A stretch of DNA of 64,000 nt from Streptomyces sp. NBC_00820 (GTDB taxonomy: Bacteria > Actinomycetota > Actinomycetes > Streptomycetales > Streptomycetaceae), in assembly GCF_036347055.1 (NCBI RefSeq), contig NZ_CP108882.1, forward strand, positions 7,738,001-7,802,000, read 5' to 3'. Positions 8,330-16,333 of this stretch are shown in pieces (within the stretch, counting starts at the first letter, position 1; the number at the start of each line of letters is the position of its first letter). The notes beneath the pieces are model-generated. The model was not told the DNA's origin and did not search any database. It saw nothing but the letters and a program-made list of their open reading frames with translations. Position numbers and translations under genes: made by a program.

Positions 8330-9697
8330 TCACCCGTCGAAGCGCCCGTCGAAGCGGACCGCCCGCGCCAGGAAGTGGTGCGGGGCATCCTCGTACGAGG
8401 CCAGGTGCCAGCCGGCCGCCTGCAGTGCGGGCCGCAGGTTCTCCTCGGCGAGCGGGTCGTCCGGGTCGAGGTGGCGGCGGCCGTGGCGGGCGGCCCGCTC
8501 GGCGCGCCCGGAGGGGTGGAAGAGCAGCAGGACGCCGTCGCGGGCGGTGACCCGGGCCCATTCGCGCAGCGCCGCCGCCGGGTCGGGGACATGGTTGATC
8601 AGGCCCGCGCTGAAGACGCCGTCCACCGCCCCGTCCGGCAGCGGCAGCCGGCAGGCGTCGGCAAGGAGCAGGTGCCCGTCCCTCTCCCGGCCTCCGCGCA
8701 CCGCCGCCGTGAGCATCGCGGGTGTGAGGTCGACACCGAGGACAAGGCCCTCCACGCCGACCTGGCCGCGAAGGGCGGGCAGCACCCGGCCGGTCCCGCA
8801 CCCCACGTCCAGAACGCGCCCGCCGGGGGACAGTCCCATCCGGGCGGCCGCCGCCGCGTAACGGGGGTTGTCGTCGGCGAAGCGTTCGTCCCAGGCGGCC
8901 GCCCGCCGGGTGAAGAACGCGCGAGTCGCCGTCTGTTCGGCCCGCTCGGCCACGAAGGCGGCGAAGCGTTCGAACACGCCGTCGCGGTACCTGGCCAGGG
9001 AGGCCGGTTCGCCGGGCGCGGACTCCGGCGGGCCCGGCATGGCGGAGTCCGCGCCCGGCGAGGTCCCGGCGAAGGCTTCGGCCGCCGCGTCCTCCACCCC
9101 CAGCTGGAACCGCAGCCCCCAGGCCGAACCACCGATCCGGAACGCCTGCGCCGGGCCCCCGTCGCAGGCCGCGAGCAGCGTCGTACCGGCCGGGAGGTCC
9201 ACCGTGTCGCGGTGCCGGTGCGGCACTCGCAGCCGCTCCGGGAGGGCCGCGAACAGCGGGTCGGCGGACACCGCCGCGGTCATCCGTACGTCATCCCAGG
9301 CGAGCCGTGCGTCATCCCAGGTGAGCCGTGCGCTCCTGCCGAGCCGCGCGTCGGTGTCGATCCGCGCGTCGGTGCCGATCCGCGCCCCGACGCCGGGCCG
9401 TGCGGTGCCGCCCGCCGCGACCGCCAGCAGGTGCGCGCCCAGGCACACGCCCAGCACCGGCACTTCGGCATCCAGTACGGCACGCAACAGCGCCAGTTCC
9501 GCGCCGCGGCCGGGGAAATCCTCGTAGGCGGTCATCGGACCGTCCAGTACGACCAAGGCCATCATGCCGTCGGCCGTGTCCGGTACCCGGTCTCCCGCCC
9601 AGGTCCGGCAGATCCGGACCGGCAGCCCGGCCGCCTCCAGAGCGGTGCCGACGGCGTACGGCCCTTCCTGCTGTGTGTGCTCCACGATCTGGATCAC
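8330..9697 (-). CDS. Fusion of a degenerate class I glutamine amidotransferase domain and a SAM methyltransferase
   Basis: 455 residues from a GTG at 9697 (GGAGG nine bases upstream). Residues ~1-205 are a GMP-synthase-type class I amidotransferase: 'MMALVVLDGPMTAYED', nucleophile elbow 'VLGVCLGAHLLAVAAGG' (Cys85), and 'HRDTVDLPAGTTLLAACDGGPAQAFR'. Where the family has F-H-x-E for the rest of the catalytic triad, this protein reads 'GLRFQLGVED': His is replaced by Gln198 and Glu by Gly200. Residues ~265-455 are a class I methyltransferase, with motif I 'VLDVGCGTGRVLPAL' (~294-308), 'VLGVDLTPAML', 'FSAGLINHVPDP' and 'GVLLLFHPSG'. A repeat-rich linker ('ARIGTDARIDTDARL', 'WDDARLAWDDVRM') lies inside the first domain. 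Substrate unknown. The amidotransferase half probably cannot hydrolyse glutamine. Confidence 0.8.
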   Translation of the reverse strand: MIQIVEHTQQEGPYAVGTALEAAGLPVRICRTWAGDRVPDTADGMMALVVLDGPMTAYEDFPGRGAELALLRAVLDAEVPVLGVCLGAHLLAVAAGGTARPGVGARIGTDARIDTDARLGRSARLTWDDARLAWDDVRMTAAVSADPLFAALPERLRVPHRHRDTVDLPAGTTLLAACDGGPAQAFRIGGSAWGLRFQLGVEDAAAEAFAGTSPGADSAMPGPPESAPGEPASLARYRDGVFERFAAFVAERAEQTATRAFFTRRAAAWDERFADDNPRYAAAAARMGLSPGGRVLDVGCGTGRVLPALRGQVGVEGLVLGVDLTPAMLTAAVRGGRERDGHLLLADACRLPLPDGAVDGVFSAGLINHVPDPAAALREWARVTARDGVLLLFHPSGRAERAARHGRRHLDPDDPLAEENLRPALQAAGWHLASYEDAPHHFLARAVRFDGRFDG

Positions 9698-10038
9698 GGG
9701 CCACCGCCTCCCGCACGACCGTACCCGGACGGTGGGCGCGCGCGAACGCAAATACCGGTACGTCACCCTACAGCGGGCCGCATCTGCGATTCGATTCTAT
9801 GCCCTCGGTGTGCATGTGCGTGCGTTCCGTCGACAGGGGTGGGCTGTCGGTGTGGCCGGAGCAGCTGTGCGCGGGACGGCTCTGGTTTACGAGGCTCGTG
9901 CGACTTCGCAGGTGGTGGATGCGACGGGGGTCGCAACGGGCGTCGCCGGCACGGCTAGTTTGAGGGCGTACATCCAACATCCAAAATCCAACATCCGACG
10001 GACAGGCCCGTAACCCCCTTTCCACGAGGAGGAACGTC
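9698..10038. other. Divergent intergenic region with an 11-bp direct repeat
   Basis: About 340 bases between divergent genes. ATCCAACATCC occurs at 9972-9982 and again at 9986-9996, separated by AAA, shortly upstream of the molbindin gene. GAGGAGG at ~10026 is its ribosome binding site. The repeat is a candidate regulatory site; nothing else was recognised. Confidence 0.4.
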
Positions 10039-10458
10039 ATGAGCTTGAGCATCCGCAACCAGATTCCCGGCACCGTCACCGACATCGCCGCCGGCGAGGC
10101 GATGGCGACCGTGAAGGTGCGCCTCGACGGCGGACAGCACGTCACCGCGGCGATCACCCTGGACGCCGTCAAGGACCTGGGACTCGCCGAGGGCTCCGCG
10201 GTCCGCGCCATGATGAAGGCCACCGAGGTCGCGCTCGCGACCGGCCGCGTGGAGGGTCTGTCGATCCGCAACCAGATTCCCGGCACGGTCAGTGACGTGG
10301 CCACGGGCGGGGCGATGGCGGCCGTGAAGGTCACCGTCGACGGGGGCGAGCTCACGGCGGCGATCACCAAGGACGCGGTCACCGCTCTCGGTCTGGCGGC
10401 CGGTTCGCCGGTGGTCGCGCTGATCAAGTCGACCGAGGTGTCCCTGGCCAACGCGTGA
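10039..10458 (+). CDS. Molbindin (two tandem TOBE/Mop domains)
   Basis: A 139-residue protein made of two ~68-residue Mop (TOBE) domains. The first starts 'LSIRNQIPGTVTDIAAGEAMATVKVRL' and the second 'LSIRNQIPGTVSDVATGGAMAAVKVTV'. The two halves are about 60-70% identical and share the 'AAITxDAVxxLGLAxGSxVxAxxKxTEV' ending. Such di-Mop proteins assemble into small cytoplasmic particles that bind molybdate or tungstate, for storage or homeostasis. It has a strong ribosome binding site. It is convergent with the xdhC-like gene, with 15 bp between the stops. Together with that gene and the sulfite-oxidase-like enzyme, it forms a molybdenum-related neighbourhood. Family assignment is secure. Confidence 0.88.
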   Translation: MSLSIRNQIPGTVTDIAAGEAMATVKVRLDGGQHVTAAITLDAVKDLGLAEGSAVRAMMKATEVALATGRVEGLSIRNQIPGTVSDVATGGAMAAVKVTVDGGELTAAITKDAVTALGLAAGSPVVALIKSTEVSLANA

Positions 10459-10473
10459 CAGCCGGCCGCCCGG

Positions 10474-11520
10474 TCAGACGTTGACCGGCCCGGCGCCGTC
10501 GCGCGGCACGCGTGCCGCGCGACCGTCCAGCGCGGCCAGCACCTCGGCGCAGACGGCCATGGCCGTCTCGGCCGGGGTGCGGGCGCCGAGGTCGAGGCCG
10601 ATGGGGCCGTGGACGCGCCGGAGGTGCGTCTCGTCGAGGCCGGCCCCGACCAGGTCCGCCGCACGACGCGCCTGGGTACGCCGTGAGCCCAGTGCGCCGA
10701 CGTAGGGGATACCGGTGGTCAGCGCGGTGGACAGGACCGGGATGTCGACGTCCGGTTCATGGCTGAGGACGACCAGACAGGCGGCCGCCGGCCGCTCGGC
10801 GAGCAGCCGGACGGCGTCCTCGGCGACGGAGGTCACGGTGGCCTTCCAGCCCAGCAGCCGGGCCTGGGCGACAAGCAGCTCGGCCAGCTCGCCTCCGCCC
10901 ACGATGACCAGGTGGGGCAGGGCGGGGAAGGTCTCGATGAGGACGAGGCCGTCGTCCGTGCGGCGGGTGTCGCGGCCGGCCCGACGGCGGGCGAGCAGAT
11001 CCCGGGCCCGCTCGTCGGCTTCGCCCGCACCGCCGACCTCGCTCGCACTGCCGGCCTCGCCGGCACCGCCTGCCTCGCCCGTATCGCCACCGTCCCGCCC
11101 CTGGGGCGTCGCCACGCCGCTGACCGCCCGGGTCCGGCTCCGGTCGAGCCTGGTGATCAGGGCCGCGTCGGCTCCCGAGGCCAGCAGGTCCCACCAGTCG
11201 GCGGGAAGGGCGCTCAGGGGCTGCAGCAGCACCTCGGCCTGACCGCCACAGGTCAGACCCGCCCGCTTCACGTCGTCGCCGTGGACCGACACCTCACGCA
11301 CGCACGCGGAGTGCCCGGCCGGCAGGGCAGCGGCCTCGGCCGCCAGATACGCGTCGAACACACCGCGGTAGAGGGTGCCGTGGCAGCGGCCGTCCTCGTC
11401 GATCAGCACCGCGTCGGACGGGTGCCGGGGGCCGAAGCCCAGCTCGGTGAGGGGGCGGGCGAGAACGCCCGTACGGCTTTGGGCCGCCCACCGCCGTGCC
11501 GTCTCCGCCAGCTCACGCAT
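10474..11520 (-). CDS. XdhC/CoxI family molybdoenzyme maturation factor
   Basis: 348 residues. The N-terminal ~110 residues carry the XdhC/CoxI signature ('MRELAETARRWAAQSRTGVLA', 'GTLYRGVFDAYLAAEA', 'GLTCGGQAEVLLQPL'). The C-terminal ~150 residues are the Rossmann domain ('PHLVIVGGGELAELLVAQARLLGWKATVTS', 'CLVVLSHEPDVDIPVLSTALTTGIPYVGALGSRRTQ', 'HGPIGLDLGARTPAETAMAV'). Known members bind molybdenum cofactor and help its sulfuration and insertion into xanthine or CO dehydrogenases. A Gly/Ala/Glu-rich linker of repeated GAGEAGSA-type units separates the two halves. No xanthine dehydrogenase subunit is in the window, so its client is elsewhere or unknown. The start is ATG 11520; the ribosome binding site is weak. 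Confidence 0.85.
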   Translation of the reverse strand: MRELAETARRWAAQSRTGVLARPLTELGFGPRHPSDAVLIDEDGRCHGTLYRGVFDAYLAAEAAALPAGHSACVREVSVHGDDVKRAGLTCGGQAEVLLQPLSALPADWWDLLASGADAALITRLDRSRTRAVSGVATPQGRDGGDTGEAGGAGEAGSASEVGGAGEADERARDLLARRRAGRDTRRTDDGLVLIETFPALPHLVIVGGGELAELLVAQARLLGWKATVTSVAEDAVRLLAERPAAACLVVLSHEPDVDIPVLSTALTTGIPYVGALGSRRTQARRAADLVGAGLDETHLRRVHGPIGLDLGARTPAETAMAVCAEVLAALDGRAARVPRDGAGPVNV

Positions 11521-11751
11521 GATCGCGTCCCTCCTCGTCCGGGCGTCGGCGCCGAGAAACCGCCTGGTCAGCGGGGCCCCGTGACCGGGATTCCAGCAAC
11601 GCGCCGCACCCCGCCGCCCACAAGTACCACATCACCCCCGGCCTCGGCGTCACCGCGCGTGAGCACTTACGCTGCAAGGAAGGGCAGCTGTGCCGGTGAC
11701 ACCGAGCGGAGCCGTGCCGGTGACACCGCGCGCAGCGGTGCCGGAGTGGCC

Positions 11752-12417
11752 ATGCGGAGAGGGGACACCCACGTGGCAGGCAACCGACAGGACGCGTCCG
11801 GGGCCACCGCCGACGTCCCCCGGCGCATCCCGCCCGGCCAGAGCCACGTCCACGGATGGCCCGTCTCGCACTACGGCTCCGTACCCCGGTTCCGCCCCGA
11901 TCGGTGGAACCTGCGCGTCTTCGGCGCCACCGCCACCGGCGACGAGCACCGGTGGATATTCGATGAGCTGACGGCGCTGCCGCACATCACCGTCGTCGCC
12001 GACCTGCACTGCGCGACGGGCCCCACCTCCACCGACCACGAATGGTTCGGCATCCCCGCCCGGACCGTCCTCGACCTGGTTCCGCCCGCACCCGAGGTCA
12101 CGCATGTCATGGCCTGGGCGGAGTACGGCTACGCGACCAACCTCCGCCTGGCCGACTTCGACACCCCGGAAACCCTTCTGGCCACCCACCACAACGGCGA
12201 GCCCCTCACCGCCGAACACGGCTTCCCGCTGCGCCTGGTCGTTCCCCACCTCTACGGTTACAAGGGCCCCAAGTGGCTGCGCGGCATCGAGTACCTCACC
12301 GAGGACCGGCGCGGATTCTGGGAGGAACGCGGCTACCACAACATCGGCGACCCGTGGCAGGAGCAGCGCTACTCCTCTCAGGAGAAGCCGGGTGACGGAC
12401 CGGAGCCGAGCGGCTGA
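11752..12417 (+). CDS. Sulfite-oxidase-like molybdopterin-dependent oxidoreductase
   Basis: 221 residues forming one oxidoreductase molybdopterin-binding domain, the catalytic fold of sulfite oxidase and YedY/MsrP. Visible motifs are 'VPRFRPDRWNLRVFGA', 'WIFDELTALPHITVVADLHCATGPTSTDHEWFGIPARTVL' (the Cys is the expected molybdenum ligand), 'HGFPLRLVVPHLYGYKGPKWLRGIEY' (Arg/Lys cofactor contacts) and the closing 'GFWEERGYHNIGDPW'. There is no signal peptide and no haem or dimerisation domain, so it is a short cytoplasmic type with unknown substrate and electron partner. ATG 11752 has GGAG nearby; GTG 11773 is an alternative with GAGG ten bases ahead. Confidence 0.82.
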   Translation: MRRGDTHVAGNRQDASGATADVPRRIPPGQSHVHGWPVSHYGSVPRFRPDRWNLRVFGATATGDEHRWIFDELTALPHITVVADLHCATGPTSTDHEWFGIPARTVLDLVPPAPEVTHVMAWAEYGYATNLRLADFDTPETLLATHHNGEPLTAEHGFPLRLVVPHLYGYKGPKWLRGIEYLTEDRRGFWEERGYHNIGDPWQEQRYSSQEKPGDGPEPSG

Positions 12418-12524
12418 AGGGACAGCGGGCGGCGGCCGTCGCACGCGTGGGACGTGGACGACATGCCCGGCGTTGCTCCGTTCGTGTGTGACGGTCACTC
12501 GGGCGGCCGTATGTCGGGTGCTCA

Positions 12525-12542
12525 GGGAGGCGCTCGCCTCCC
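12525..12542. terminator. GC-rich hairpin between the molybdoenzyme gene and ctaD
   Basis: GGGAGGCG (12525-12532) and CGCCTCCC (12535-12542) form a tight hairpin in the 188-bp gap. It may terminate the upstream gene or act in the ctaD leader. Confidence 0.4.
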
Positions 12543-12605
12543 GCCGACAGCCAGGATGGCGTGACTCCAGTCGGCGAAGTGTGAGCACCAGGAGATAACG
12601 GATCT

Positions 12606-14333
12606 GTGAGCATCCTCAACGAACCCCAGGATGCGGCAGCTGAGGACTCGTACGAGAACGAGCTGCCGGTCAGGCGCAAGCAGCCCGGCAATGTCGTGGT
12701 CAGGTGGATGACCACCACCGACCACAAGACGATCGGGACGCTGTATCTGGCGACGTCGTTCGTCCTGTTCCTGATCGGTGGCGTGATGGCGCTGCTCATG
12801 CGGGCCGAGTTGGCACGCCCGGGCATGCAGATCATCTCCAACGAGCAGTTCAACCAGGCGTTCACGATGCACGGCACCGTCATGCTGCTGATGTTCGCGA
12901 CGCCGCTGTTCGCCGGATTCGCGAACTGGATCATGCCGCTCCAGATCGGCGCCCCCGACGTCGCGTTCCCGCGGCTGAACATGCTCGCCTACTGGCTCTA
13001 CCTGTTCGGCTCGGCCATCGCCCTCAGCGGGTTCCTCACCCCGCAGGGCGCCGCCGACTTCGGCTGGTTCGCCTACTCCCCGCTGACGGACGCCATCCGC
13101 TCGCCCGGCCTCGGCGGCGACCTGTGGATCATGGGCCTGGCCCTCTCCGGCTTCGGCACCATCCTGGGCGCGGTCAACTTCATCACCACGATCATCTGCA
13201 TGCGCGCGCCGGGCATGACGATGTTCCGCATGCCGATCTTCGTGTGGAACGTGCTGCTGACCGGTGTCCTGGTCCTGCTCGCCTTCCCGGTCCTGGCCGC
13301 CGCGCTGCTCGCCCTTGAGGCGGACCGCAAGTTCGGCGCCCACGTCTTCGACGCGGCCAACGGCGGAGCACTGCTGTGGCAACACCTCTTCTGGTTCTTC
13401 GGACACCCGGAGGTGTACATCATCGCCATCCCGTTCTTCGGGATCGTCACCGAGATCATCCCGGTCTTCGCCCGCAAGCCGATCTTCGGTTACATGGGCC
13501 TGGTCGCCGCGACCATCGCGATCGCCGGTCTGTCCGTGACCGTGTGGGCGCACCACATGTACGTCACCGGCGGCGTGCTGCTGCCGTTCTTCTCCTTCAT
13601 GACCTTCCTGATCGCGGTACCGACCGGTGTGAAGTTCTTCAACTGGATCGGCAGCATGTGGAAGGGCTCCGTCTCGTTCGAGACGCCGATGCTGTGGACC
13701 ACGGGCTTCCTCGTGACGTTCCTCTTCGGCGGCCTGACCGGCGTCATCCTCGCCTCGCCCCCGATGGACTTCCACGTCTCCGACTCGTACTTCGTCGTGG
13801 CCCACTTCCACTACGTGGTCTTCGGTACGGTCGTCTTCGCGATGTTCGCCGGCTTCCACTTCTGGTGGCCGAAGTTCACCGGCAAGATGCTCGACGAGCG
13901 CCTCGGCAAGATCACCTTCTGGACGCTGTTCATCGGCTTCCACGGCACCTTCCTGGTCCAGCACTGGCTGGGCGCCGAGGGCATGCCGCGCCGGTACGCC
14001 GACTACCTCGCCTCCGACGGCTTCACCACCCTGAACACGATCTCCTCGATCAGCTCCTTCCTGCTCGGCCTGTCGATGCTGCCCTTCCTCTACAACGTGT
14101 GGAAGACGGCCAAGTACGGCAAGCCGGTCGGCGTCGACGACCCGTGGGGCTACGGCCGTTCACTCGAGTGGGCGACCTCCTGCCCGCCGCCGCGGCACAA
14201 CTTCACCACCCTGCCGCGGATCCGCAGCGAATCCCCCGCGTTCGACCTGCACCACCCCGAGGTGGCCCAGCTCGAACAGGAGGCGCAGGGCGGCAGGCGG
14301 CCGGCGGTCGGCACAGAAGGCAGCCGGCCGTGA
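12606..14333 (+). CDS. ctaD: Cytochrome c oxidase subunit I (aa3 type)
   Basis: 575 residues with ~12 membrane helices; the catalytic subunit of the terminal oxidase, reducing O2 to water and pumping protons. The metal ligands are all present: haem a His89 ('FTMHGTV'), CuB His267 with Tyr271 cross-link ('GHPEVY'), CuB His316/317 ('WAHHMYV'), haem a3/a His400 and His402 ('VAHFHYV'). '[19 protein letters not shown]' and '[12 protein letters not shown]' are strongly conserved. The start is GTG 12606 with AGGAG at 12590. Neither ctaC (subunit II) nor ctaE (subunit III) is adjacent. This is therefore likely a second, stand-alone copy that relies on subunits encoded elsewhere. Confidence 0.95.
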   Translation: MSILNEPQDAAAEDSYENELPVRRKQPGNVVVRWMTTTDHKTIGTLYLATSFVLFLIGGVMALLMRAELARPGMQIISNEQFNQAFTMHGTVMLLMFATPLFAGFANWIMPLQIGAPDVAFPRLNMLAYWLYLFGSAIALSGFLTPQGAADFGWFAYSPLTDAIRSPGLGGDLWIMGLALSGFGTILGAVNFITTIICMRAPGMTMFRMPIFVWNVLLTGVLVLLAFPVLAAALLALEADRKFGAHVFDAANGGALLWQHLFWFFGHPEVYIIAIPFFGIVTEIIPVFARKPIFGYMGLVAATIAIAGLSVTVWAHHMYVTGGVLLPFFSFMTFLIAVPTGVKFFNWIGSMWKGSVSFETPMLWTTGFLVTFLFGGLTGVILASPPMDFHVSDSYFVVAHFHYVVFGTVVFAMFAGFHFWWPKFTGKMLDERLGKITFWTLFIGFHGTFLVQHWLGAEGMPRRYADYLASDGFTTLNTISSISSFLLGLSMLPFLYNVWKTAKYGKPVGVDDPWGYGRSLEWATSCPPPRHNFTTLPRIRSESPAFDLHHPEVAQLEQEAQGGRRPAVGTEGSRP

Positions 14334-14704
14334 CCTCGCCGAACCGTCCCGGCCCCCCGCCGGCGCGGCGCGGCCCCTCGGTCGCCAACGAGGTCGAGGG
14401 TTACCTCCTTCTGCACGCCGAGCGAGAGCAGGCCGAGCGCGAGGCAGCAGCCCTCTGTGCCCGCCTGCCCTGGCTCACCACCGGGCAGGCGGAAGACCTC
14501 ACCCGCCACTACACCGAGCAGCGCCTGGGCCTGACGCGACAGGCACTCCAGGTCACCGCGGACCGGGCCAAGCGCCTGCGCGGCGAATACGAGACGCGCT
14601 ACGCCGAGCTGCGGCAGACCCTGCTCAAGCGGCACGTCGCCTGCGCCTCCCTCCTGCTCGTCTGCTCCCTGGTCACGAGCTCCCTCGCGCTGACAGCTCG
14701 CTGA
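14330..14704 (+). CDS. Small C-terminally anchored membrane protein coupled to ctaD
   Basis: 124 residues starting at a GTG that overlaps the ctaD stop (GTGA, 14330-14333), so the two are translationally coupled. The first ~100 residues are soluble and strongly helical, probably coiled-coil ('[31 protein letters not shown]', '[34 protein letters not shown]'). The last ~20 ('[20 protein letters not shown]') are one membrane span. This is a tail-anchor layout. I do not recognise a named family. The coupling suggests a role in assembly or stability of the oxidase, but that is inference. Confidence 0.75.
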   Translation: MTSPNRPGPPPARRGPSVANEVEGYLLLHAEREQAEREAAALCARLPWLTTGQAEDLTRHYTEQRLGLTRQALQVTADRAKRLRGEYETRYAELRQTLLKRHVACASLLLVCSLVTSSLALTAR

Positions 14705-14770
14705 CCCGCAGCGTTCCCCGGTTCTCCCGAGTACGGCGAGAACACGGACGGACACTTCGCCGTACCGGCG

Positions 14771-14798
14771 TGGCCGGACCGCCTCCGCGGTCCGGCCA
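14771..14798. terminator. Perfect 12-bp hairpin terminator after the ctaD operon
   Basis: TGGCCGGACCGC (14771-14782), loop CTCC, GCGGTCCGGCCA (14787-14798). It lies between convergent genes and can serve both strands. No T-run, as is common in Streptomyces. Confidence 0.7.
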
Positions 14799-14879
14799 CC
14801 CGTGTGTCGGGGGCGCCGCCGCTTCGGCGCTCCCGCCGGACCTCCGCCCGGGCGCGGCCGAGCCGCGGACGGGCAGGGC

Positions 14880-15128
14880 TCAGAAGGGCAGGACGTTGGC
14901 GACCAGGTCGGGCCGTGCTCCCACGAGCCCGTAGAACTCGCGCAGCGCGGTCGGCAGGGAGCAGCCGAGCGCCGCCTCCGCCCGCGTCAGTTCCGCTGGA
15001 GACGTGCCGTCCTTCCCGGTCGGCGGATCACCCCAGGCAGCGGCGAAGTCACGGACGAAGGCCCAGACCCGCCCGCGGTCGAGGACCGTGCCGTCCAGGG
15101 CCTGAGCCACGTCGAAGCCGCCGTTCAC
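14880..15128 (-). CDS. Short SMI1/KNR4-like protein, probably truncated
   Basis: 82 residues from a GTG at 15128. 'WGDPPTGKDGTSPAELTRAEAALGCSLPTALREFYGLVGARPDL' is the start of a SMI1/KNR4 (SUKH) domain, a fold used in bacterial toxin-immunity proteins. Family members need ~130-180 residues, but here the frame stops right after the first helices ('VANVLPF'). The rest of the domain is not found in other frames. It is either a broken gene or a minimal version. Its start lies 3 bases after the stop of a tiny upstream ORF, suggesting a common transcript. Confidence 0.45.
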   Translation of the reverse strand: MNGGFDVAQALDGTVLDRGRVWAFVRDFAAAWGDPPTGKDGTSPAELTRAEAALGCSLPTALREFYGLVGARPDLVANVLPF

Positions 15129-15131
15129 GCG

Positions 15132-15236
15132 TCAGCCCGCGCAGGACTTGTGGACCTTGCGCACGGCCGCGGCGGGCGCGGCGGGCGCCGCCCCGGACTG
15201 GGCGCCGATCAGGAGGAGTACGGATGCCGAACGCAT
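15132..15236 (-). CDS. Possible 34-residue secreted peptide
   Basis: ATG at 15236 with AGGA seven bases upstream, stop at 15132. The peptide reads 'MRSASVLLLIGAQSGAAPAA' followed by 'PAAAVRKVHKSCAG', with a signal-peptide-like hydrophobic core and Ala-rich cleavage region that leaves a mature tail of about ten residues with one Cys. It lies 3 bp upstream of the SMI1-like ORF. It could be the shortened front end of a lost gene. Weak support. Confidence 0.3.
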   Translation of the reverse strand: MRSASVLLLIGAQSGAAPAAPAAAVRKVHKSCAG

Positions 15237-15454
15237 AGGAGATTCCTGTGATGGTGGGGCTGGGAGAAGACCGCGCGGGCGCGGCGTCGCACTTTAGAAC
15301 ATGGACGGGCACTGCCGGGATTCGGGCCGTGGCGTGACTGACGCGGTGTGGCGACTGCCGCCACCGACAGGGCGGCAGCGACGAGTTGGCGCGGTCCCGG
15401 CTCACGGGCACGGGCGCGGTCCCGGGACCGATGCCGGGGACGGGGTGAAGCCGG

Positions 15455-15625
15455 CGATGAGATGATGTCCGGTGACAGGGCGACGGCGGTCCGAGGAAGC
15501 CGGTGAGAATCCGGCGCGGTCCCGCCACTGTGATCGGTGAGCGCGTCCCGACAGGCCACTGCCCCCAGGGGGTGGGAAGGCCGGGGCGAGCGACGACCCG
15601 AGAGCCAGGAGACTCACGCGGTCGC
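15455..15625 (+). ncRNA. Cobalamin (AdoCbl) riboswitch
   Basis: The conserved B12 core is at 15494-15532: GAAGCCGGTGAGAATCCGGC followed by GCGGTCCCGCCACTGTGA. The closing element GCCAGGAGAC is at 15604-15613, after a variable hairpin around 15560-15590. These are the hallmark sequences of class I cobalamin riboswitches; they lower expression of the downstream gene when coenzyme B12 is abundant. The ferredoxin-like gene starts 50 bp further on, behind a purine-rich ribosome binding site (15655-15666) that could be sequestered. End points are approximate. Confidence 0.92.
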
Positions 15626-15675
15626 CTCCTCGACGGACACCGGGGCGGATCTCCCCGGGGGAGGGGTGGTCGGGC

Positions 15676-16095
15676 ATGCCCGAAACGCCGACGGAAGCGA
15701 CCGAAGCGACGCAGGCGACGGCCGCACGAGGTGCCGGTCCGGTGCCGTGCCGGGTGGTCGTGTGCCGGGACTGCTGCTGCGGCAGTGCCAAGGTGACCGG
15801 CGTCGACCACGCGGCGCAGACCGCGCGTCTGAGCGCCGAAGTACCCATGCGGGTCTCCGACTGCCTCGACGCGTGCGACCAGGCCAACGTCATCGTCGTA
15901 CAGCCCTCCGCCGCCGGCCGGGCCGCGGGCGGCCGTCCGGTCTGGCTGGGGCTGGTCAACGACCCCGAGGCGACGGAGGACGTCATCGGCTGGGTGCGCG
16001 CGGGCGGCCCGGGTGTGGCACCCCTGCCGGCGATCCTCGATCTGTACGCCTTCCCACCGCCGCGGCTCGGTGCGGCCATCCGTAACGGGCGTTGA
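15676..16095 (+). CDS. (2Fe-2S) ferredoxin-like protein under cobalamin riboswitch control
   Basis: 139 residues. 'CRVVVCRDCCCGSAKVTG' near residues 24-41 and 'RVSDCLDACDQANVIVVQPS' near 62-81 supply the Cys residues of a thioredoxin-like [2Fe-2S] ferredoxin (CbiW/CobW-neighbour type). 'GGRPVWLGLVNDPEATEDVIGWVRAGGPG' is the usual C-terminal part. The start ATG 15676 has a GGGGAGGGG stretch ahead. It is the only gene downstream of the riboswitch before a gap with tandem repeats, so it forms a one-gene B12 regulon here. Likely roles are an electron donor in cobalamin biosynthesis (corrinoid reduction) or the supply of iron-sulfur clusters to that pathway; this is inferred from the riboswitch. 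Confidence 0.82.
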   Translation: MPETPTEATEATQATAARGAGPVPCRVVVCRDCCCGSAKVTGVDHAAQTARLSAEVPMRVSDCLDACDQANVIVVQPSAAGRAAGGRPVWLGLVNDPEATEDVIGWVRAGGPGVAPLPAILDLYAFPPPRLGAAIRNGR

Positions 16096-16179
16096 GCCGG
16101 TCGTGGGGTCGGCCGGAGTATGGCCGGTCCGCGGGGTGACCCGGGCCGGCGCGGGACGCCACCGCGCGTCACCGTGCCC

Positions 16180-16242
16180 GGCCACTCCGGTCACTCCGGC
16201 CGTTCTGGTCACTCCGGTCACTCCGGCCGTTCCGGTCACCCG
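16180..16242 (+). repeat. 9-bp tandem repeat, seven units
   Basis: Units alternate GGTCACTCC, GGCCACTCC and GGCCGTTCC with no gaps. It lies in the 238-bp gap between the ferredoxin-like and methyltransferase genes. No coding role is apparent. Confidence 0.7.
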
Positions 16243-16333
16243 GAAAACTCGAACTGGTGGGTGGGAGGCGGATGTTCGGACGTAGGTTGTGGCATGAATG
16301 ATCCACGCCCCGGCTGAAAGACGGACACCCCTC

